The translations under genes were made by a program, and so were the position numbers. Shown piece after piece: positions 43,923 to 52,097 of a stretch of DNA of 64,000 nucleotides. The notes under the pieces are model-generated. The model ran no database searches, was not told the DNA's origin, and worked only from the letters and a program-made list of their open reading frames with translations. Each line of letters begins with the position of its first letter. The stretch's first letter is position 1. Source of the DNA: Salegentibacter maritimus (lineage in GTDB: Bacteria; Bacteroidota; Bacteroidia; Flavobacteriales; Flavobacteriaceae); contig NZ_JAEHOK010000010.1 of NCBI RefSeq assembly GCF_016236915.1, positions 97,245 to 161,244 of the forward strand, in the 5' to 3' direction.

Positions 43923-44468
43923 ATGAGTAATAAGAAGGACGCAGACAAAAAATTTTATGGACAACTGTTTTCAAAGACAGGCTGGACTATGGCAATAGTA
44001 GTAGTTCTAGCCATTCTCTACGTATTATTCCTGCCAAAATCTTTAGATAATGAATTTTGGAAATGGCTTATTATTAGTGTTGCAATCCTAAAAGCATTTT
44101 TAATAGTTAGAATTACATTTACCCAATTAAGCAAAATGCTGGGCGATAGTCATTATTTGGAGCATGTTTTAAGTCTTTTTACACTAATCATAAGCCTTAT
44201 TGTACTCTCATTTGCTTCAGATTATTATGCGCTTTACGTAAATGAAGCTGCTAATTTTAAAACAAACTTGATAGTTGTAAAACCCTCAATATTTTTATTC
44301 TTTGAGTTTTTCTATTATTCGCTAATTTCGTTTGCTACTGTTGGCTATGGCGACTTTGTTCCTATATCACTATCGGCAAAATTTCTAGTGGCTTTAGAGA
44401 CAATCCTATACTTTTTTGTACTGGTGTTTGGAACTGCAAATATCAACCGAATTAATATTAAAGATTAA
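43923..44468 (+). CDS. Ion channel-like protein, K+ channel pore
   Basis: A 181-residue membrane protein with about four helices (about 17-37, 42-62, 77-105, 152-175) and a pore loop with the canonical K+ selectivity filter, FFYYSLISFATVGYGDFVPIS (core TVGYGD) near residue 140. It has no visible RCK or cyclic-nucleotide domain. It is a single pore-domain subunit that would need to assemble as a tetramer. It sits between the DUF305 and DUF3347 genes of the copper island, where a K+ channel is unexpected. Confidence 0.85.
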   Translation: MSNKKDADKKFYGQLFSKTGWTMAIVVVLAILYVLFLPKSLDNEFWKWLIISVAILKAFLIVRITFTQLSKMLGDSHYLEHVLSLFTLIISLIVLSFASDYYALYVNEAANFKTNLIVVKPSIFLFFEFFYYSLISFATVGYGDFVPISLSAKFLVALETILYFFVLVFGTANINRINIKD

Positions 44469-44505
44469 ACTATTTAAATTCTAATTAATACATAAATCAA
44501 TAACA

Positions 44506-45072
44506 ATGAAAAGAAACCTTAGAAGCTTAACAATGCTAAGTCTTATTGCGGGAAGTTTAGTATTATTTTCATGTAAAAATGAAGAAAATAAAAATGATGC
44601 TCCAGAGCCCATGCAACATGAAATGCATCAGCCAGATGAACAAGCCAAAAAAGAAACCTATAAAGGCGAAGAATTACAAGCCGAATTTAAGGACGAAAAG
44701 ACCGCTAAAACCTATAATTTGTATATAGAAATTAAGGATGCTTTTGTAAATACCGATGCCGATAGCGCCGGAGAAAAAGCTGCAGAACTTGCTGAAGCGG
44801 CAAGCGATAACGAAGAAATAGCTGCTATTGCAACTACTATCGCAGAAACCGATGATGTTAATAAACAACGCGAGGCTTTTTCTAAACTTACCGTTGCTAT
44901 GGAGCCTGTATTGGTTAATGCTTTAGAATCTGGAGCAATCTTTAAACAATATTGCCCAATGGCTTTTGAAGGAAAAGGAGACTACTGGTATTCTAACTCA
45001 AAAGATATTTTTAACCCTTATTATGGTGATAAAATGTTAAAGTGTGGTAGGGTAGAAGCTACCATTCAATAA
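44506..45072 (+). CDS. DUF3347 lipoprotein 2
   Basis: A 188-residue lipoprotein: the signal ends LVLFSC (Cys23). A Met/His-rich linker follows (PEPMQHEMHQPDEQ, residues about 32-45), a likely copper-binding stretch, then a DUF3347 domain (about 65-185) with KDAFVNTDADSAGEKAAELA and the C-terminal YCPMAFEGKGDYWY, NPYYGDKMLKCG. DAFVNTDA also occurs in the DUF3347 domain of the CusB-like protein, so these domains are close paralogues. It is the third DUF3347 unit of the island. Confidence 0.85.
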   Translation: MKRNLRSLTMLSLIAGSLVLFSCKNEENKNDAPEPMQHEMHQPDEQAKKETYKGEELQAEFKDEKTAKTYNLYIEIKDAFVNTDADSAGEKAAELAEAASDNEEIAAIATTIAETDDVNKQREAFSKLTVAMEPVLVNALESGAIFKQYCPMAFEGKGDYWYSNSKDIFNPYYGDKMLKCGRVEATIQ

Positions 45073-45176
45073 TTATATTATTTTAAGATTGGTTGAAATC
45101 TATGGAGAGAAACAGAAAAATCTAAAATAGGTTTTTGTACTGCATCCAAAAATTTTAGCCAATCTTACTATTTTTA

Positions 45177-45755
45177 ATGAAAATGGGTTTGAAAGAAAAT
45201 ATCCTACATATAAAAAATATGGTTTGTGATCGTTGCCTAATGAGTGTGGAAAATACGCTTAGGGAACAAAACCTTAATTACATCACTATTAATTTAGGTA
45301 GGGTTGAGCTGGAAAACCAACTCTCACCATCCCAATTTCAGGATTTAAAAGATGCCCTCGCTACAAACGGGTTTGAAATTGTATCTAAACGAACCAATAA
45401 AATTATAACCGAAATAAAATCTTTGGTTATAAAGATGGTATACAATCATAAAGACTTTCAGAACAAAAAACTTTCTGAAGTATTGAGTGAAGAATTAAAT
45501 TACGATTATAGTCATCTTACCAGCCTTTTTAGTAAGGAAGAAGGCCAGAGCATTCAAAGTTTTCAGAATAAAATAAAAGTAGAACGAATAAAAGAACTTT
45601 TGGAATACGATGAGTTAAATATTTCAGAGATTGCCTATAAAATGGACTTTGGAAGTGCCGCTTATCTTTCTACATTCTTTAAAAAGGAAACCGGCTTAAA
45701 CCCTTCTCAATATAAAACCAGGCTTTTTGATCGTAAACCTTTAGATGATATCTAG
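45177..45755 (+). CDS. HMA-like/AraC-type fused transcriptional regulator 2
   Basis: A 192-residue paralogue of the regulator at 42047-42616 with the same layout: an HMA-like domain (about 8-75) with LHIKNMVCDRCLMSVE (Cys17, Cys20) and TINLGRVELE, then an AraC-type HTH (about 100-182) with FQNKIKVERIKELL and EIAYKMDFGSAAYLSTFFKKETGLNPSQYK. The two proteins share NMVCDRC and LGRV in the metal domain and NYDYxxL before the DNA-binding part. An ATG two codons downstream (45183) is an alternative start. It lies upstream of the copper-storage protein and the ATPase, which it may control. Confidence 0.85.
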   Translation: MKMGLKENILHIKNMVCDRCLMSVENTLREQNLNYITINLGRVELENQLSPSQFQDLKDALATNGFEIVSKRTNKIITEIKSLVIKMVYNHKDFQNKKLSEVLSEELNYDYSHLTSLFSKEEGQSIQSFQNKIKVERIKELLEYDELNISEIAYKMDFGSAAYLSTFFKKETGLNPSQYKTRLFDRKPLDDI

Positions 45756-45848
45756 GAGATTAACAATCTCGAAAAGTACACAAGGCATTTTCTAATTATA
45801 TTATAACTTCTTACCATAATTTTAAAACTCATTGCGGTTTTTAGTGCT

Positions 45849-45856
45849 TAATTTTG
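45849..45856 (+). promoter_or_regulatory. Promoter -7 element for the copper-storage protein
   Basis: TAATTTTG, an exact TAnnTTTG, 25 bases upstream of the ATG. Confidence 0.5.
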
Positions 45857-45881
45857 AGCTAAACCAATAAAAACCAATATT

Positions 45882-46202
45882 ATGAGAAATGAAGAAATGT
45901 TGAAAGCATTGGGAAACTGTATCAATCACTGTAATTATTGTGCTGATGCCTGTTTGGATGAAGACAACATAGAAATGATGAAAGATTGTATTCGTACCGA
46001 CAGGGTTTGTGCTGAAGTTTGCAGCACCTTAAATCAGGTTTTGGTTACCGGTTACAAAAATGTAGACGGACTTGTAAAATACTGCATTGAAATTTGTAAT
46101 GCCTGTGCCGATGAATGTGGGCAGCATAAGCACGATCACTGCCAGGAATGTGCCAGGGCATGTAGGGAGTGTGCAAAAGCTTGCGAGGCTTATTTAGCCT
46201 AA
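45882..46202 (+). CDS. Four-helix-bundle copper-binding protein (Csp-like)
   Basis: A 106-residue cytosolic protein without signal peptide. Sixteen cysteines are arranged in Cys-x-x-Cys and Cys-x-x-x-Cys pairs along four helices (NCINHCNYCADAC, DCIRTDRVCAEVC, YCIEICNACADEC, CQECARACRECAKAC). This is the DUF326/Csp pattern, in which cysteines lining the core of a four-helix bundle store many Cu(I) ions. A His-rich turn (QHKHDHC) may be an entry site. Being cytosolic, it corresponds to Csp3-type rather than Tat-exported Csp1-type storage. Confidence 0.9.
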   Translation: MRNEEMLKALGNCINHCNYCADACLDEDNIEMMKDCIRTDRVCAEVCSTLNQVLVTGYKNVDGLVKYCIEICNACADECGQHKHDHCQECARACRECAKACEAYLA

Positions 46203-46213
46203 AATTTAATCTT

Positions 46214-46344
46214 AAAAGGCTGTTTGAATTTTTACTGATAGACGTCAGCCTGAATTTATTTCAGCATCTAATCCCTATCAAATTAGACGCTGAAACAAGT
46301 TTGGCATGACGTAACTAACAACAGAGGTTCAAACAGTTTTTTTT
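46214..46344 (+). terminator. Composite terminator carrying a palindromic repeat in its loop
   Basis: Outer arms GGCTGTTTGAA (46218-46228) and TTCAAACAGTTTTTTTT (ends 46344) form a terminator-like stem with a T run. The loop of about 100 bases holds a separate 69-bp imperfect palindrome (46243-46311) whose arms start CGTCA and end TGACG. The structure separates the copper-storage gene from the ATPase gene, which starts only 14 bases after the T run. Confidence 0.65.
46243..46311. repeat. REP-like palindromic element, copy A
   Basis: Arms of about 30 bases read CGTCAGCCTGAATTTATTTC then AGCATCTAAT on the left, and on the complement of the right arm CGTCATGCCAAACTTGTTTC then AGCGTCTAAT, around a 9-base loop. 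The pattern CGTCA-N6-AACTTGTTTCAG-N2-TCTAA recurs in the element at 53896-53997. Confidence 0.7.
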
Positions 46345-46358
46345 CTCTAATAAAATCT

Positions 46359-49055
46359 ATGAAACACAATTACCATATCTCTGGGATGACCTGCAATGGT
46401 TGTAGGGCCCACGTTGAGGATTCTCTAAAAAAAGTGGAAGGCGTAACCTATGTTAAGGTTGACCTTGAAAAAGCTTCTGCCGAAATAGAGATGCAGAAAC
46501 ACATTCAGCTTAAAGAGTTTCAAAAAGTGCTGGAAGACAGCAATTATCAAATTCACTTAAAAGATGAGGTGCCGCAAACTTATTCTGTAAGCGGAATGAC
46601 CTGCAATGGCTGTAGAGCTCATGTAGAAAAAACTTTAAATAAAGTTGAAGGCGTAAAACATGCCGAAGTAAATCTTGAAAAAGAAGAGGCGAAAATTGTA
46701 GGTGATAAGAATGTTTCGTTAGAAAAATTACAGCAGGCATTGCAAGATGATGGTGGGAATTATGAAATTCATGAAGCAGGAAAAAAAGTAAGCCCCAAAA
46801 AGAACAAACCTAAAGGGGAAGGAAATGGGGTTTTCTATTGCCCCATGCATTGCGAAGGGGATAAAACTTACGGCAAGCCTGGAGATTGCCCGGTGTGCGG
46901 CATGGATTTGGTGGAAGAGGCCAGCTTAACACCAAAAGCTACAGTTTATACCTGCCCAATGCACCCAGAGGTAGAGCAAAACGCCCCCGGTTCCTGCCCT
47001 AAATGCGGAATGGACCTGGTACCAAAAGAACCCGAAGAATCTTCAGAAAGTAAATCTTATAAAAAGCTGCTTAAAAAGTTTAAAATAGCCGTGGCTTTTA
47101 CGCTACCTATTTTCATTATCGCGATGTCTGAAATGATTTCGGGTAACCCACTTTATAAAGTTTTAGATCAGGAAATTTGGAACTGGATTCAATTTGGGCT
47201 TTCTCTTCCGGTAGTATTTTATGCTACCTGGATGTTTTTTGAGCGGGCCTGGCGATCTATAAAAACCTGGAACCTTAATATGTTTACTCTAATTGGAATT
47301 GGTGCAGGCGTAGCGTGGCTTTTTAGTGTATTTGGCTTGTTGTTTCCAGATTTTTTTCCGCCGCAGTTTAAGACTGAAATGGGAACCGTGCACGTTTATT
47401 TTGAAGCAGCAACCGTAATTCTTACCCTGGTTTTACTGGGGCAGGTTTTGGAAGCCCGGGCACACAGCAAAACCAATTCTGCTATCAAAGAACTCCTAAA
47501 ATTGGCTCCTAACAAGGCGATAAAAGTAATTAATGGTGAAGAAAAAGAAGTTTCTATAGATGAAATTGAAAAAGGAGATATTCTAAGAGTGAAACCCGGA
47601 GATAAAATTCCGGTAGATGGAATTATTGAAAAAGGAAATTCCAGTATTGATGAATCGATGATTACCGGAGAGCCTATTCCGGTAGATAAATCTGAAGGAG
47701 ATAAAGTAAGCTCCGGAACCATTAATGGGAATAGGAGTTTTACCATGAAAGCTGAAAAAGTAGGGGAGGAAACCTTACTTTCCCAAATTATTAAAATGGT
47801 AAATGATGCCAGTAGATCGCAAGCGCCAATTCAAAAGTTAGCCGACAGGATTTCGGCTTATTTTGTACCGGTGGTGGTAGTGATTGCAGTACTAACTTAC
47901 ATTGTATGGGCAATATATGGGCCAGAGCCTCAATATGTTTATGCCTTGGTGAATGCCATCGCGGTATTAATTATTGCCTGCCCCTGTGCACTTGGCCTGG
48001 CCACTCCCATGTCGGTTATGGTAGGAGTAGGAAAGGGAGCGCAAAATGGGGTGCTTATTAAAAATGCCCGTGCCCTGGAAGAAATGGACGATGTTGATAC
48101 ATTAATCATAGATAAGACCGGAACTATTACTGAAGGCAAGCCCAAAGTAGAAAAAGTGGAAGTGGTTTCAGGAAATAATGAAGATGAAATTATAAAACTT
48201 ATCGCTTCGCTAAACTCTCAAAGTGAACACCCACTTGCAAAAGCCACGGTAAATTTTGCAAAGGAAAAAAAGCTAAAATATACCGAAGCTTCAGATTTTA
48301 GCTCGGTTACCGGAAAAGGGGTTACCGGTTTGGTAGAAGATAAAAAGATAGCCATTGGTAATGATAAGCTGATGCAAACTGAGAAAATTGAAATTTCTTC
48401 AGAAATATCGAAGAAAGTAACTATTGAACAGGAGAAAGGGAAAACTGTTTCTTTTGTTTCGGTAGACGGAAAAGTAGCCGGGTATTTTACCATCACCGAT
48501 CCTATTAAAAAGACCAGCAGGGAAGCCTTAAAATCTTTGATGGATGAAGGTGTTAAGGTTTATATGTTTACCGGAGATAATGAGAAAACAGCCAAATCGG
48601 TTGCCGAAGAACTTGGCCTAACCGGGTTTAAGGCCGGTATGTTGCCTGAAGATAAGCAGAATGAAGTGAAAAAACTTCAACAAGAAGGTAAAAAAGTGGC
48701 TATGGCCGGAGATGGAATAAATGATGCGCCTGCATTGGCACAGGCCAACATTGGTATTGCTATGGGAACCGGTACCGATGTGGCGATAGAAAGCGCAGAA
48801 ATAACCCTTGTGAAAGGAGATTTAAAAGCAGTAAAGAAGGCGAAATTACTAAGTAAAAAGGTAATGCTTAACATTAAACAAAATCTATTCTTTGCTCTTA
48901 TATACAATACGCTAGGCGTACCAATTGCAGCAGGGGTTTTGTACCCGGTTTTTGGACTTTTACTATCCCCAATGATCGCCGCTTTGGCAATGAGTTTTAG
49001 TTCGGTTTCAGTAATTGCAAATGCACTACGCTTAAAAAGCGCCAGTTTGCAATAA
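46359..49055 (+). CDS. copA: Copper-translocating P1B-type ATPase
   Basis: Exports Cu(I) from the cytosol. The 898-residue protein has four N-terminal metal modules: two HMA domains (about 1-68 with Cys12/Cys15 and 72-140 with Cys82/Cys85, both GMTCNGC) and two heavy-metal-binding domains (about 169-194 and 207-232, CPMH...CPxCGMDL). The ATPase core shows TGEP, the ion-site CPC in [19 protein letters not shown] with the phosphorylated Asp, SEHPLAKA and [10 protein letters not shown]. The last helices carry [15 protein letters not shown] and [15 protein letters not shown], whose Asn, Met and Ser match Cu(I) pumps (P1B-1). It starts right after the composite terminator, with no clear promoter in between. 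Confidence 0.95.
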   Translation: MKHNYHISGMTCNGCRAHVEDSLKKVEGVTYVKVDLEKASAEIEMQKHIQLKEFQKVLEDSNYQIHLKDEVPQTYSVSGMTCNGCRAHVEKTLNKVEGVKHAEVNLEKEEAKIVGDKNVSLEKLQQALQDDGGNYEIHEAGKKVSPKKNKPKGEGNGVFYCPMHCEGDKTYGKPGDCPVCGMDLVEEASLTPKATVYTCPMHPEVEQNAPGSCPKCGMDLVPKEPEESSESKSYKKLLKKFKIAVAFTLPIFIIAMSEMISGNPLYKVLDQEIWNWIQFGLSLPVVFYATWMFFERAWRSIKTWNLNMFTLIGIGAGVAWLFSVFGLLFPDFFPPQFKTEMGTVHVYFEAATVILTLVLLGQVLEARAHSKTNSAIKELLKLAPNKAIKVINGEEKEVSIDEIEKGDILRVKPGDKIPVDGIIEKGNSSIDESMITGEPIPVDKSEGDKVSSGTINGNRSFTMKAEKVGEETLLSQIIKMVNDASRSQAPIQKLADRISAYFVPVVVVIAVLTYIVWAIYGPEPQYVYALVNAIAVLIIACPCALGLATPMSVMVGVGKGAQNGVLIKNARALEEMDDVDTLIIDKTGTITEGKPKVEKVEVVSGNNEDEIIKLIASLNSQSEHPLAKATVNFAKEKKLKYTEASDFSSVTGKGVTGLVEDKKIAIGNDKLMQTEKIEISSEISKKVTIEQEKGKTVSFVSVDGKVAGYFTITDPIKKTSREALKSLMDEGVKVYMFTGDNEKTAKSVAEELGLTGFKAGMLPEDKQNEVKKLQQEGKKVAMAGDGINDAPALAQANIGIAMGTGTDVAIESAEITLVKGDLKAVKKAKLLSKKVMLNIKQNLFFALIYNTLGVPIAAGVLYPVFGLLLSPMIAALAMSFSSVSVIANALRLKSASLQ

Positions 49056-49371
49056 ATTATAACAGCTAAAGTTTATAGGGGTTTTAAGAAGGAAAAAGTC
49101 AAAAAAAGATTAAGCTAAACTTTAGTCTGAAAAAAAGAGAGCAGAATAGACCCTAAAATTTTATTAGCTTAGATATAAAATTTAGATTTTCGGTATTTCT
49201 ATTACTGCTCTCGTGTTAAAATTCAAACAAACTCAACCAATTAACCAAAACTAAGCACCTTAATAATTTTTCAGTATTTTCAAGTCACTAAAAAATCTTT
49301 TTCATAGCAATTTGGTGCTTTTTAATACTTAGACTAATAGAATTTAAAAAGGTTTAAAAACAGAGATAAAA
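49056..49371. other. Non-coding region with three stacked inverted repeats
   Basis: No gene is supported. Three inverted repeats occur in series. The first pairs CTAAAGTTTA (49066) with TAAACTTTAG (49116). The second pairs GAGAGCAG (49137) with CTGCTCTC (49205), with further pairing of AATAGA and TCTATT inside. The third pairs AAGCACC (49253) with GGTGCTT (49314), which is followed by a short T run. They may be the 3' untranslated region of the ATPase gene, or a small RNA. Confidence 0.4.
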
Positions 49372-49399
49372 AAAACCACCGTCTTTTTACGGTGGTTTT
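49372..49399. terminator. Terminator between converging copA and metalloprotease genes
   Basis: A perfect hairpin AAAACCACCGT-cttttt-ACGGTGGTTTT with A and T runs on both sides. It is close to the end of the minus-strand metalloprotease gene and can also stop plus-strand transcripts. Confidence 0.88.
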
Positions 49400-49428
49400 A
49401 AAAACTAACAAATCAAAAAATCTTAGAA

Positions 49429-51915
49429 TTATTTGATGGGGTTTAAAATTAAATCTATTCTTTCTAAAGCATCCTGAAGATGGTATCTGGTTAAACGATC
49501 TCCACTATTAGCGACTCTTCTAATTTGGTTTTGAAGTGTTTTAAGCTCTCCTCTTACCACAGGACGAATATCACTTTGGGCAACATCTATGTCGCTTCGG
49601 GATATCCAGCTTCTGTATCTTGATGGAATGGCGCTTTGCTCCTGCGTCATTAAATATTCCATACGCTCTATATAAGCACGTTGCAGGTTTCTGCGGTAAC
49701 GATCTATGTTCTGTCCTGCATAAACTTCGCTCCAAATACCCTTTCTTAGGTCGCTCATCATATCAATTAGGCCGTATGCTTTAGCATCATTTATTTCCTC
49801 ATTTTCCATTAAACGGGCCATTCTTCCAAAATCAAGAAGGTTTTTAAGTGTGCGTTCCTGCATATTGCTAAGGCGTTCTACCTGTCCGTCAAATTGGATT
49901 TTATTGAAAATTTCCTGGTCTATCATCCATTCGGGGGTTTCAAAAAGTTGATCGTGCAAAAAGCTCATCGCTTCTTTTTGCTTTTCTTTTGAAACGTGAG
50001 AATAAACAGCACCTTCCTGATCGTAAGTTTTATAGTATTCATAAACTCCACCAATATTGGCGGTTACGTGCCCCATATAACGGTTAAACTGACTTAAAAC
50101 CTGGCCGTACAAATCATCCAGGTCATCGTAGTTTTTACCGTCTTCGGCAGTCCACTCAATCAATTTTGGCATAATTCGTTTCAGGTTTTTGATTCCGTAT
50201 TCACTTGCCAATACTGCGTCATCGCCAAGGTCTTCGGTCTGAGAGCTAGGGTCTATCACTCCACCACTTTGCTGGCTTCCAAATCTATATAATGGATTGT
50301 CGGCCTTTTCCAGGATCCATTGGTCTAGAATTTCTTTTTCTTCTTTTGCCGTTTTATCTAAAATTGGGCGGTAACCCCACTCAATAGAGTATTTATCGTA
50401 AGGTCCAATATCTGGCATTAAAGCTACGTCACCATCTTCGGGTTGTGCGATATAATTAAAACGGGCGTAGTCCATAATAGAGGGTGCCGTCCCGTACTTG
50501 GCAGTAAATTCAGGATCACGAAGATCTTCAACTGCATAAGCAACGCTACTTCCCATATTATGGGGAAGGCCCAGGGTATGCCCAACTTCGTGGGAAGAAA
50601 CAAACCTTATTAATCTACCCATTACTTCGTCTTCAAATTCTACACCACGGGCATCTTCATTGATAGCTGCAGTTTGTACAAAGAACCAGTTTCTAAGAAG
50701 GGTCATTACATTGTGGTACCAGTTAATGTCTGATTCTAAGATCTCTCCAGAACGTGGGTCACTAACGTGTGGGCCGTTGGCATTGGGAATAGGAGAAGCC
50801 AGATAGCGCACTACAGAGTATCTTACATCTTCGGGGCTCCAATCTGGATCTTCTTCTTTTGTGGGTGGGTCTTTAGCGATAATCGCATTCTTAAAACCGG
50901 CTTCTTCAAAAGCAACCTGCCAGTCTTCGATTCCCTGTTTAATATAAGGAATCCATTTTTTAGGCGTAGCGCGATCTACATAATAAACAATAGGCTCTTT
51001 TGGTTCTACCAGTTCGCCATTTTTAAATTTTTCCCTGTCTTCCTCTTTAACTTCAAGTCTCCAACGATCCAGGTACTTTACTTCTTTACTTTTTTGTGCA
51101 TCCAGCCCATAATCTACCTGTCCGCGGGCAAACCAACCTACGCGTTGGTCAAAATAACGACGTTTCATAGGTTCTTTTGGAAGCAAAATCATAGAATTGC
51201 TGAACTCTAAAGATATTGAGCCGGTACTGGCGTTAGAAGGTGGTTCTCCGGCATTATAGGTTTTTACGTGCCTTACCTCAATATTTTCAGGGTAACTGCG
51301 AATAGTATCTATATACGAGCGGCTATCATCTAATCGAGAAACTTTGTATTGTTTCCTGGAACCATCTCTTAATCCAAGGGCCTTAACATCTTTGGTGTAA
51401 AGATCGGTCACTTCAATTACGGTTGATTTATTAACCGAGTCTTTACCTACAGTTTTTATAGGAAAACGCTGTAAAACCGGCTCGAAATTAGAGTTAACTA
51501 CTGCTTCGTGAACCGGTAAAGAATCTGCAGCATATATTTCGTGAGAAACAACCCTTAAAAGAACGTGGCCGTCTTTTTTCTGCCAACGATGTACCTGGGT
51601 GTTTTGTTTTCCACCGCCAAAACCAATTCCTGTAGCTGTTTTGGCAATCCTCGTAACGGTAAGCATCTCGCGGTTAAACAGGCTATCGGGGATTTCGTAA
51701 AAATATTTATCGTCTACCCGGTGAACGGTGAATAAACCTGGGTCGCTTTTGGCATCTTTAGTGATTACTTTTGCGTAAGGCTCGAAATCACCTTTCTTTT
51801 TTGAGGCTTCTTTTTTGGAGCTATCAGCCGTAGATTTGGGCTGAAAAATTCCACAACTGGAAACCGAAACTGATAAAGCCACTAATAAGAGCTTATACGT
51901 TAATCGTTTGGTCAT
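49429..51915 (-). CDS. Secreted zinc metalloprotease lipoprotein (DUF5117/DUF4953 type)
   Basis: An 828-residue lipoprotein, signal ending SVSSC near residue 20. The layout matches a Bacteroidota group with DUF5118, DUF5117 and DUF4953 parts: FTVHRVDDKYFYEIPDSLFNR near residue 60, RVGWFARGQVDYGLDAQK near 255, and the catalytic zinc site HEVGHTLGLPHNMG (HExxHxxGxxH) near residue 445, with SIMDYARFNYIAQPEDGD as the Met-turn region. It is metzincin-like. The open frame extends 16 codons upstream, but the start at 51915 gives a proper lipoprotein signal. Confidence 0.9.
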   Translation of the reverse strand: MTKRLTYKLLLVALSVSVSSCGIFQPKSTADSSKKEASKKKGDFEPYAKVITKDAKSDPGLFTVHRVDDKYFYEIPDSLFNREMLTVTRIAKTATGIGFGGGKQNTQVHRWQKKDGHVLLRVVSHEIYAADSLPVHEAVVNSNFEPVLQRFPIKTVGKDSVNKSTVIEVTDLYTKDVKALGLRDGSRKQYKVSRLDDSRSYIDTIRSYPENIEVRHVKTYNAGEPPSNASTGSISLEFSNSMILLPKEPMKRRYFDQRVGWFARGQVDYGLDAQKSKEVKYLDRWRLEVKEEDREKFKNGELVEPKEPIVYYVDRATPKKWIPYIKQGIEDWQVAFEEAGFKNAIIAKDPPTKEEDPDWSPEDVRYSVVRYLASPIPNANGPHVSDPRSGEILESDINWYHNVMTLLRNWFFVQTAAINEDARGVEFEDEVMGRLIRFVSSHEVGHTLGLPHNMGSSVAYAVEDLRDPEFTAKYGTAPSIMDYARFNYIAQPEDGDVALMPDIGPYDKYSIEWGYRPILDKTAKEEKEILDQWILEKADNPLYRFGSQQSGGVIDPSSQTEDLGDDAVLASEYGIKNLKRIMPKLIEWTAEDGKNYDDLDDLYGQVLSQFNRYMGHVTANIGGVYEYYKTYDQEGAVYSHVSKEKQKEAMSFLHDQLFETPEWMIDQEIFNKIQFDGQVERLSNMQERTLKNLLDFGRMARLMENEEINDAKAYGLIDMMSDLRKGIWSEVYAGQNIDRYRRNLQRAYIERMEYLMTQEQSAIPSRYRSWISRSDIDVAQSDIRPVVRGELKTLQNQIRRVANSGDRLTRYHLQDALERIDLILNPIK

Positions 51916-51983
51916 AAATTGAATTTTGGTTTGTGTGATTAATTTGAAATGATAGATTTTCATTAGCGGTAGCTAAAAAACGA

Positions 51984-52010
51984 AAAAAGACCACCATTTG
52001 GTGATCTTTT
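51984..52010 (-). terminator. Terminator of lysS
   Basis: On the minus strand AAAAGATCACCA-AA-TGGTGGTCTTTTTT forms a stem with one mismatch followed by T residues, about 90 bases after the lysS stop. Confidence 0.75.
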
Positions 52011-52097
52011 GACTCAATTATCTTAAAAAGGTTTAAAGCGAAGTTAAAATATATCTAATTTAATGCTTGTTGAACCTAAGCAACTTATTTTTTAACT

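Noticed and set aside
46510-46740. Minus-strand open frame inside copA
   Set aside because: Shadow of the ATPase frame. Cysteine/leucine-rich translation with no start signal; the plus-strand protein is unequivocal.
50767-51210. Plus-strand frame of 147 codons opposite the metalloprotease
   Set aside because: Rich in Phe and Ile as expected for a reverse-frame shadow; the minus-strand gene has catalytic motifs in this stretch.
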